Assembly (NCBI RefSeq): GCF_004571075.1
Contig: NZ_SPQP01000023.1
Coordinates: 1-62,299, forward strand
DNA from: Blastococcus sp. TF02A-35
Lineage (GTDB): Bacteria > Actinomycetota > Actinomycetes > Mycobacteriales > Geodermatophilaceae
DNA: 62,299 nt
Reading direction: 5' to 3'
Under the pieces are notes generated by a model that saw nothing but the letters and a program-made list of their open reading frames with translations, was not told where the DNA came from and ran no database searches. The position numbers and the translations under genes were made by a program. Positions 56,772 through 62,299 of this stretch are shown piece by piece; within the stretch, counting starts at the first letter, position 1; the number at the start of each line of letters is the position of its first letter.

Positions 56772-57575
56772 ATGATCCAGATCAAGACGGCGCAGGAGAT
56801 CGAGCTCATGCGGGCGTCGGGCCTGATCACGGCCGGCGCGCTGAAGGCGGTCCGCGCGGCCGTGGCCCCGGGTGTCACCACCGGTGAGCTCGACGCCGTG
56901 GCCGAGGACTACATCCGGTCCCACGGCGCGGTGCCCAACTTCCTCGGCTACCACGGCTTCACTGGCACGATCTGCGCGTCGGTCAACGACGAGGTCGTCC
57001 ACGGCATCCCGAACCGCGAGCGGCGGCTCGCCGCCGGGGACAACATCTCCATCGACTGCGGCGCCGTCCTCGACGGCTGGCACAGCGACTCCGCGATCAC
57101 CGTGACGGTGGGGGACCCCTCGCCCGAGGACGCCGCACTTCTCGAGGTGACGGAACGCTCGATGTGGGCCGGGCTGGCCCGGGCGATCGCCGGGGGCCGG
57201 CTCACCGACATCAGCCACGCGGTCGAGGAGTCGATCCGCTCGCACGAGCACCCGTACGGGATCGTCGACCACTACGGCGGTCACGGCATCGGCACCGAGA
57301 TGCACCAGGACCCGCACGTCCTCAACTACGGCCGGCCCGGGCGCGGCCCGAAGCTGGTGCCGGGCATGGCGCTGGCGATCGAGCCGATGGTGACCGTCGG
57401 CGACCCGGCGACGGCCGAGCTCGACGACGGCTGGACGGTCGTGACCAAGGACGGGTCGCGCGCCGCGCACTTCGAGCACTCCGTCGCCATCACCCCCGAG
57501 GGGCCCTGGGTCCTGACGGCGGAGGACGGCGGCCTGGCGGGGCTCGCCCCGTTCGGGGTCACCCCGCGCCAGTAG
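56772..57575 (+). CDS. map: Methionine aminopeptidase, type I
   Basis: 267 residues from ATG 56772 (MIQIKTAQEIELMRASG) with GGAG seven bases before it. An upstream ATG at 56718 would add 18 unrelated residues. The five metal ligands are present: two Asp (ISIDCGAVLDGWHSDSA), His (GGHGIGTEMH), Glu (AIEPM) and Glu (HFEHSVAI). It removes initiator Met. In the conserved secY-adk-map order. Confidence 0.96.
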   Translation: MIQIKTAQEIELMRASGLITAGALKAVRAAVAPGVTTGELDAVAEDYIRSHGAVPNFLGYHGFTGTICASVNDEVVHGIPNRERRLAAGDNISIDCGAVLDGWHSDSAITVTVGDPSPEDAALLEVTERSMWAGLARAIAGGRLTDISHAVEESIRSHEHPYGIVDHYGGHGIGTEMHQDPHVLNYGRPGRGPKLVPGMALAIEPMVTVGDPATAELDDGWTVVTKDGSRAAHFEHSVAITPEGPWVLTAEDGGLAGLAPFGVTPRQ

Positions 57576-57616
57576 GGGCGCCCCCCGCTGTGTAGCCCAC
57601 CCCTCACCGGGGCGGG

Positions 57617-57646
57617 TTGGTGACGGGTGTGGCGTCGATGTACGAT
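57617..57646 (+). promoter_or_regulatory. Probable promoter of the infA-rplQ operon
   Basis: TTGGTG (57617-57622), an 18-base spacer and TACGAT (57641-57646), giving a leader of about 165 bases before infA. No ORF is recognisable in 57576-57817. Confidence 0.5.
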
Positions 57647-57817
57647 CTTCTGTGGCGCTAGCGCCGTCTCGTCGTCGTGCTGTGGCCGCATGACCCGGGA
57701 CGCCCTCTGCGAGAGCGTCAGCACCACCTGTTCTGCAATCTCCGAGCGCGCCCTGCCGGGTACCGGCGTGGGCGCACGAGGATCCAGTACCACCGAGTCA
57801 AGGAGCGCGTGTAGGGC

Positions 57818-58039
57818 ATGGCGAAGAAGGACGGGGCCATCGAGGTCGAGGGTCGCGTCGTCGAGCCGCTGCCCAATGCGATGTTCCGGGTCGAGCTGCA
57901 GAACGGGCACCGGGTGCTCGCCCACATCAGCGGCAAGATGCGGCAGCACTACATCCGCATCCTGCCCGAGGACCGCGTGGTCGTGGAGCTCTCGCCCTAC
58001 GACCTGACGCGCGGTCGCATCGTCTACCGCTACAAGTGA
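57818..58039 (+). CDS. infA: Translation initiation factor IF-1
   Basis: 73 residues, single S1-type OB fold ([40 protein letters not shown]). It occupies the A site of the 30S subunit during initiation. Confidence 0.98.
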   Translation: MAKKDGAIEVEGRVVEPLPNAMFRVELQNGHRVLAHISGKMRQHYIRILPEDRVVVELSPYDLTRGRIVYRYK

Positions 58040-58109
58040 CAGCCGACGGCTCGCGCGCTGCGCGAGGCTCCAGGCACACATCGATTTCGAGGAATGAGGG
58101 GCGGCACCG

Positions 58110-58223
58110 GTGAAGGTCCAGCCGTCGGTGAAGAAGATCTGCGACAAGTGCAAGGTGATCCGCCGGCACGGCCGGGTCATGGTCATCTGCGACAACGCCC
58201 GGCACAAGCAGCGCCAGGGCTGA
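58110..58223 (+). CDS. rpmJ: 50S ribosomal protein L36
   Basis: 37 residues from GTG ([20 protein letters not shown]) ending NARHKQRQG. The zinc site is complete: CDKC (11-14), a third Cys and a His. GAGGGGCGG lies before the start. Confidence 0.96.
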   Translation: MKVQPSVKKICDKCKVIRRHGRVMVICDNARHKQRQG

Positions 58224-58237
58224 GGGAGTACCTGAAC

Positions 58238-58618
58238 ATGGCACGACTGGCTGGCGTCGACCTGCCCCGCGAGAAGCGGATGGAGATCGCGCTCACCTAC
58301 ATCTATGGCATCGGCAAGCACCACGCCAAGGAGGCCCTGGCGGCGACGGGCGTGAGCCCGGACCTGCGCGCCAAGGACCTCGGCGACGAGGATCTGCTGA
58401 AGCTCCGCGACTACATCGACGAGCACTTCCGCGTCGAGGGTGACCTCCGCCGCGAGGTGGCGGCCGACATCCGTCGCAAGGTCGAGATCGGCTGCTACCA
58501 GGGTCTGCGGCACCGCCGTGGTCTCCCGGTGCACGGTCAGCGCACCAAGACCAACGCGCGCTCGAGCAAGGGCCCGCGCAAGACCATCGCCGGCAAGAAG
58601 AAGGCCGGCAAGAAGTAG
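58238..58618 (+). CDS. rpsM: 30S ribosomal protein S13
   Basis: 126 residues ([20 protein letters not shown]) with [20 protein letters not shown] and a Lys-rich tail. 30S head, bridging to the 50S subunit. The ATG at 58238 follows GAGGGAG; the open frame upstream belongs to no protein. Confidence 0.97.
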   Translation: MARLAGVDLPREKRMEIALTYIYGIGKHHAKEALAATGVSPDLRAKDLGDEDLLKLRDYIDEHFRVEGDLRREVAADIRRKVEIGCYQGLRHRRGLPVHGQRTKTNARSSKGPRKTIAGKKKAGKK

Positions 58619-58715
58619 GCCGCGTCCAGGCGCCGTCGCGCATCCCTGAGGGGGGAACGACGACGCCACGCGTGCTGCCTCTCTAGGCCACGAAGAGAAG
58701 GAACCCCACAGACAC

Positions 58716-59123
58716 ATGCCTCCCAGGGCTCGCGCCGCGGCCGGCGCCAAGAAGGTCCGCCGCAAGGAAAAGAAGAACGTCGCTCACGGTGCTGCGCACA
58801 TCAAGAGCACGTTCAACAACACGATCGTCTCGATCACCGACCCCAACGGGAACGTGATCAGCTGGGCCTCCGCCGGCCACGTCGGCTTCAAGGGCTCCCG
58901 CAAGTCGACCCCCTTCGCCGCCCAGATGGCCGCCGAGAACGCGGCCCGCAAGGCGCAGGAGCACGGCATGCGCAAGGTCGACGTCTTCGTGAAGGGTCCC
59001 GGCTCCGGCCGCGAGACCGCGATCCGCTCCCTCCAGGCCACCGGCCTCGAGGTCGGGCAGATCCAGGACGTCACGCCGCAGCCGCACAACGGCTGCCGCC
59101 CCAAGAAGCGCCGCCGGGTCTGA
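58716..59123 (+). CDS. rpsK: 30S ribosomal protein S11
   Basis: 135 residues; core [20 protein letters not shown] and the basic C-terminus [13 protein letters not shown]. It forms the 30S platform by the E site. GAAGGA precedes the ATG. Confidence 0.98.
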   Translation: MPPRARAAAGAKKVRRKEKKNVAHGAAHIKSTFNNTIVSITDPNGNVISWASAGHVGFKGSRKSTPFAAQMAAENAARKAQEHGMRKVDVFVKGPGSGRETAIRSLQATGLEVGQIQDVTPQPHNGCRPKKRRRV

Positions 59124-59158
59124 CCGGCCACCGACGAGATCGAACGAGGTAGATAGAC

Positions 59159-59785
59159 GTGGCCCGTTACACCGGAGCCGACTGCCGCATGTGCCGGCGC
59201 GAGAAGATGAAGCTGTTCCTCAAGGGCAGCAAGTGCGAGTCCCCGAAGTGCCCGATCGAGATCCGGCCGTACCCGCCGGGCGAGCACGGCCGGGGTCGCA
59301 GCAAGGACAGCGAGTACCTGCTCCAGCTCCGTGAGAAGCAGAAGGCCCGCCGCATCTACGGCGTGCTGGAGAAGCAGTTCCGCGGCTACTACGAAGAGGC
59401 CAACCGCAAGACCGGCAAGACCGGTGAGGTTCTCCTGCAGATCCTCGAGTCGCGGCTGGACAACGTGGTCTACCGGGCCGGCTTCGCCGAGTCCCGCGAC
59501 ATGGCCCGCCAGCTGGTGCGCCACGGCCACATCCGGGTGAACGGCCGCAAGGTCGACATCCCGTCGTACCGCGTCAGCGAGAACGACATCATCGAGGTGG
59601 CCGAGAAGTCGCGCACGATGATGCCGTTCGAGGTCGCCCAGGCCCGCGCCGGCGAGCGCCCCGTGCCCCCGTGGCTCGAGGTCATCAGCAGCCAGCTGCG
59701 CGTCCTGGTCCACGGCATCCCGGCCCGGCAGGTCATCGACACGCCGGTCCAGGAGCAGCTGATCGTCGAGCTCTACTCCAAGTAA
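59159..59785 (+). CDS. rpsD: 30S ribosomal protein S4
   Basis: 208 residues, GTG start. The N-terminus has the zinc-type cysteines ([18 protein letters not shown] then C four residues on). The S4 RNA-binding domain is around [20 protein letters not shown]. It nucleates 30S assembly and in E. coli represses this operon. The 36-base palindrome after it lies before rpoA. Confidence 0.97.
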   Translation: MARYTGADCRMCRREKMKLFLKGSKCESPKCPIEIRPYPPGEHGRGRSKDSEYLLQLREKQKARRIYGVLEKQFRGYYEEANRKTGKTGEVLLQILESRLDNVVYRAGFAESRDMARQLVRHGHIRVNGRKVDIPSYRVSENDIIEVAEKSRTMMPFEVAQARAGERPVPPWLEVISSQLRVLVHGIPARQVIDTPVQEQLIVELYSK

Positions 59786-59793
59786 CACCTCGC

Positions 59794-59829
59794 CCCTGAG
59801 GGCCAGAATGGCCATTCTGGCCCTCAGGG
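59794..59829. terminator. Perfect palindrome between rpsD and rpoA
   Basis: 36 bases, symmetric throughout (arm CCCTGAGGGCCAGAATGG), nine bases after rpsD and 92 before rpoA. It would form a long hairpin with a small loop. Because rpoA has no other clear promoter, it may attenuate, setting RpoA below ribosomal-protein output. Confidence 0.7.
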
Positions 59830-59921
59830 ACAGGCTCCGGCGGGCGGACAGATGCCTGCCGGGGCCCGCACCACCCTCACGGCGTCATATGGCGGGTGCC
59901 GGAGGACATGAAGGAGAAGCA

Positions 59922-60998
59922 ATGCTCATCGCACAGCGCCCCACGCTGACCGAGGAGATCATCTCGGAGCAGCGCTCGCGGTTCGTCATCGAGCCGCTCG
60001 AGCCGGGTTTCGGCTACACCCTCGGCAACTCCCTGCGGCGCACGCTGCTGTCGTCCATCCCCGGTGCGGCTGTCACCAGCATCCGCATCGAGGGCACCCT
60101 GCACGAGTTCACGACCGTGCCGGGCGTCAAGGAGGACGTCACCGAGATCATCCTCAACCTCAAGGGTCTGGTCGTCAGCTCCGACTCCGACGAGCCGGTG
60201 ACGATGTACCTGCGCAAGCAGGGCCCGGGTGAGGTCACCGCCGCGGACATCGCTCCGCCGGCCGGTGTCGAGGTGCACAACCCCGACCTGCACATGGCGA
60301 CCCTGAACGGCAAGGGCCGTCTCGAGGTCGAGCTGGTCGTCGAGCGCGGGCGTGGCTACGTGCCGGCGCCGCAGAACAAGCAGCCCGGCCAGGAGATCGG
60401 CCGCATCCCCGTGGACTCGATCTACTCGCCGGTCCTCAAGGTCACCTACGCCGTCGAGGCGACCCGTGTCGAGCAGCGCACGGACTTCGACCGCCTCGTG
60501 GTGGACGTCGAGACCAAGCCGTCGATCGCCCCGCGCGACGCCATCGCCTCCGCCGGCTCCACGCTGGTCGAGCTGTTCGGCCTGCTCCGCGAGCTGAACG
60601 TGGACGTCGAGGGCATCGAGGTCGGGCCCAGCCCGGCCGAGGCCGCCGACATCGCGAACTTCTCGATGCCGATCGAGGACATGGACCTCACCGTCCGCTC
60701 CTACAACTGCCTCAAGCGCGAGGGCGTGCACACCGTCGGTGAGCTCGTCACCCGCTCCGAGGCCGACCTGCTCGACATCCGGAACTTCGGGGCCAAGTCG
60801 ATCGACGAGGTCAAGATGAAGCTGGCCGCCATGGGCCTCGCGCTCAAGGACAGCCCGCCCGGGTTCATCCCCACCTCGGTGGAGAGCTACGACGAGGGCT
60901 ACGAGACCGACGCCTACCAGGGCACCGGCGAGTACGCCGCGGGCTACGACCAGGCCCAGTACGACGAGGGCTCCTACCAGGAGACCGAGCAGCTCTGA
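59922..60998 (+). CDS. rpoA: RNA polymerase alpha subunit
   Basis: 358 residues from ATG 59922 with AAGGAGAAG before it. N-terminal dimerisation domain ([20 protein letters not shown]), C-terminal DNA-binding domain (about 250-315; [18 protein letters not shown]). A Tyr/Glu/Gly-rich tail (about 322-358, eight Tyr) ends ETEQL, as in actinobacteria. The upstream open frame to 59808 runs through the palindrome and is not used. Confidence 0.98.
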   Translation: MLIAQRPTLTEEIISEQRSRFVIEPLEPGFGYTLGNSLRRTLLSSIPGAAVTSIRIEGTLHEFTTVPGVKEDVTEIILNLKGLVVSSDSDEPVTMYLRKQGPGEVTAADIAPPAGVEVHNPDLHMATLNGKGRLEVELVVERGRGYVPAPQNKQPGQEIGRIPVDSIYSPVLKVTYAVEATRVEQRTDFDRLVVDVETKPSIAPRDAIASAGSTLVELFGLLRELNVDVEGIEVGPSPAEAADIANFSMPIEDMDLTVRSYNCLKREGVHTVGELVTRSEADLLDIRNFGAKSIDEVKMKLAAMGLALKDSPPGFIPTSVESYDEGYETDAYQGTGEYAAGYDQAQYDEGSYQETEQL

Positions 60999-61045
60999 GG
61001 CCGTGTGCCGGACGGCGGGGTGCACCCGCCGTCCGTCACGGCCTC
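60997..61045 (+). terminator. Two-stage hairpin between rpoA and rplQ
   Basis: Outer 9-bp stem GAGGCCGTG / CACGGCCTC and inner 10-bp stem GGACGGCGGG / CCCGCCGTCC, starting within the rpoA stop codon. Another in-operon hairpin, probably an attenuator or processing site. Confidence 0.6.
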
Positions 61046-61147
61046 GCGGGCAGCGACACTGAACGCGAGCACCACCGCAGCACGGACGACAGCAGCACCA
61101 CGACGCAGCCGCGCACGCAGCGCCCGGCCGCCTGAGGAAGGACCGAC

Positions 61148-61744
61148 ATGCCCACCCCCACCAAGGGACCCCGTCTCGGCGGCGGCCCGGCGCACGAGCG
61201 GCTGATGCTGGCCAACCTGGCCACCTCGCTGTTCGAGCACGGCCGCATCACCACGACCGAGGCGAAGGCGAAGCGGCTCCGCCCGCTGGCCGAGAAGCTG
61301 GTCACCTTCGCCAAGCGCGGCGACCTGCACGCCCGTCGTCAGGTGATGACCACCATCCGTGACAAGGACGTCGTCCACACCCTCTTCGCCGAGATCGGTC
61401 CTCGCTTCGAGAACCGTCCCGGTGGCTACACCCGCATCACCAAGGTCGGTCCGCGCAAGGGCGACAACGCCCCCATGGCGGTCATCGAGCTGGTCGAGGC
61501 CCTGACCGTCGCCCAGCAGGCCGTCGGCGAGGCCGAGCGCGCCCGTGGCACGCAGTTCGCCTCCGGCGCCGGTGCTGCCGCTGCCTCCGGTGAGGTCACC
61601 GCGGACGCCGTCGAGGAGGCCCCGGCCGCCGACGACAGCGCCGAGGCCCCCGCCGCCGAGGAGACCGAGGCCACCGAGGCCCCGGCCGAGGCTGCTGCCG
61701 ACGAGACGGCCTCCGACGAGGCCGAGGGCACGGACGCGCGATGA
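61148..61744 (+). CDS. rplQ: 50S ribosomal protein L17 with acidic tail
   Basis: 198 residues. The core (1-125) is normal ([37 protein letters not shown]). Residues about 135-198 form an Ala/Glu/Asp/Thr tail of low complexity that roughly adds half the usual length. GAAGGA precedes the ATG. The stop overlaps the next ORF (ATGA). Confidence 0.96.
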   Translation: MPTPTKGPRLGGGPAHERLMLANLATSLFEHGRITTTEAKAKRLRPLAEKLVTFAKRGDLHARRQVMTTIRDKDVVHTLFAEIGPRFENRPGGYTRITKVGPRKGDNAPMAVIELVEALTVAQQAVGEAERARGTQFASGAGAAAASGEVTADAVEEAPAADDSAEAPAAEETEATEAPAEAAADETASDEAEGTDAR

Positions 61745-62115
61745 GCTCCCCCCAGGACGTCCCGGGCGCGGGTGCGGCCGGCGTCTCCGCCGGTGGCGGC
61801 GACCAGGGGGCGACGTTCGAGGGTGAGACGACCGGCCCCGGCGGCGACACCTCGCCGGCCGTGACCGACGGCAGCGTCACCGACGAGGCGCAGGAGATCG
61901 TCACCGACGTCTTCAACCCCGACGGCGAGCGGCAGGACGACTCCGACGTCACCCCGCAGCCGGAGCGGCAGAACGTCGCCGTCGTCGAGGACCCGGCTCT
62001 CTCGCCGGAGCTCGCCGCGGCCGCGGCGGCCGAGATCCAGGCCGCCGAGATCGGCGACGCCGCGACCGCCAGCCAGCAGTACCAGGGCGGCGACGCCGCC
62101 CCGGACCCGAAGTGA
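61741..62115 (+). CDS. Acidic low-complexity protein of unknown function
   Basis: 124 residues, coupled to rplQ by an ATGA overlap. Composition is dominated by A, D, E, G, P, Q and T with almost no hydrophobic core, Cys or Trp, and no membrane segment or signal peptide, so it is probably disordered. A short segment around [20 protein letters not shown] could form a helix. It lies between rplQ and truA. I do not recognise it; it may be a recent or lineage-restricted gene, and translation is supported mainly by the overlap. Confidence 0.5.
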   Translation: MSSPQDVPGAGAAGVSAGGGDQGATFEGETTGPGGDTSPAVTDGSVTDEAQEIVTDVFNPDGERQDDSDVTPQPERQNVAVVEDPALSPELAAAAAAEIQAAEIGDAATASQQYQGGDAAPDPK

Positions 62116-62122
62116 CGCGTCG

Positions 62123-62299
62123 CTGACCAGTCAGCACGTCCAGGACGAGCCCGCCACCGATGCCGGTGGCGGGCTCGTCCGTCTTCGTCTCGCGGTCCAG
62201 TACGACGGGACCGCCTTCCACGGGTGGGCGCGCCAGCCGTCCCTGCGCACGGTCCAGGAGGAGCTGGAGCGGGGGCTGGCCACCGTGCTGCGCCGACCC
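62123..62299 (+). CDS. truA: tRNA pseudouridine synthase TruA (5' end only)
   Basis: The last ~40 codons of the window encode the TruA N-terminus: VRLRLAVQYDGTAFHGWARQ followed by PSLRTVQEELE. The catalytic Asp lies beyond the window. TruA makes pseudouridine at tRNA positions 38-40. No ATG, GTG or TTG in this frame precedes the conserved part before the upstream gene; CTG at 62123 is the only plausible start I found, with no good ribosome binding site. The true start is therefore uncertain. Confidence 0.75.
   Translation, partial: MTSQHVQDEPATDAGGGLVRLRLAVQYDGTAFHGWARQPSLRTVQEELERGLATVLRRP
62143..62180 (+). terminator. Hairpin overlapping the truA 5' end
   Basis: 17-bp perfect stem (arm GGACGAGCCCGCCACCG) with ATGC loop, followed by a T-containing tract (GTCTTCGTCTC). 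It looks like the terminator of the rplQ operon but lies inside the deduced truA N-terminal region. Confidence 0.65.

Noticed and set aside
59808-59921. An upstream extension of rpoA
   Set aside because: It would encode part of the perfect palindrome and has no similarity to alpha subunits; a good ribosome binding site lies directly before ATG 59922.

Overview
The window is about 62 kb of uniformly GC-rich DNA carrying a nearly complete core of ribosomal-protein, RNA-polymerase and translation-factor genes. Gene order (rpmG-hadA-hadB ... tRNA-Trp-secE-nusG-rplK-rplA-rplJ-rplL, an mce locus near rplL, rpoB/rpoC with TTG starts, F420-type oxidoreductase, MCE lipoproteins, type-Z S14) and the frequent ATGA/GTGA overlaps point to an Actinomycetota chromosome. 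The inserted mce locus and lack of hadC suggest a Geodermatophilaceae-like or other Frankiales-grade genus rather than Mycobacterium; this genus-level placement is inference from synteny only.

Layout. 0-5 kb: end of a membrane protein, the korA-korB 2-oxoacid:ferredoxin oxidoreductase (minus strand), htpX and a yajQ-type gene. 5-9.3 kb: tRNA-Tyr, a small TadE/G-like gene, a cluster of DnaA-box-like 9-mers, a 27-residue small ORF with a perfect hexapeptide repeat, a membrane GAF/GGDEF/EAL protein, tRNA-Thr and tRNA-Met. 9.3-13.4 kb: rpmG, the hadA-hadB dehydratase pair coupled to an M1-type lipoprotein peptidase, a convergent aminotransferase, tRNA-Trp. 13.5-17.7 kb: secE-nusG-rplK-rplA and rplJ-rplL behind a long leader. 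17.9-29.8 kb: a complete mce lipid-import locus (ATPase, two permeases, mceA-F, two Mce-associated proteins) lying between rplL and rpoB. 30-37.7 kb: rpoB-rpoC with a near-consensus promoter. 37.7-39.5 kb: a frameshifted gene and an F420-type oxidoreductase. 39.7-44.4 kb: str operon (rpsL-rpsG-fusA-tuf). 44.5-54.6 kb: S10 and spc clusters. 54.7-62.3 kb: secY-adk-map, infA-rpmJ-rpsM-rpsK-rpsD-rpoA-rplQ, an unrecognised acidic ORF and the start of truA.

How it works together. Most of the window builds ribosomes, RNA polymerase and the Sec translocon. The operons are punctuated by strong GC hairpins, several of which sit inside operons (rpoB/rpoC, rpsQ/rplN, rpsD/rpoA, rpoA/rplQ) and so look more like attenuators or processing sites than ends. 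The mce locus should form an envelope complex importing lipids.

The least explained items are the FRWTR-repeat small ORF at 6.1 kb, the DnaA-box-like cluster at 5.74-5.83 kb, the 21-codon coupled micro-ORF between mceA and mceB, a calcium-loop-like motif in MceD, and a truA 5' end with no canonical start that overlaps a terminator-like hairpin. All coordinates and motifs were read by eye; no database search was run.
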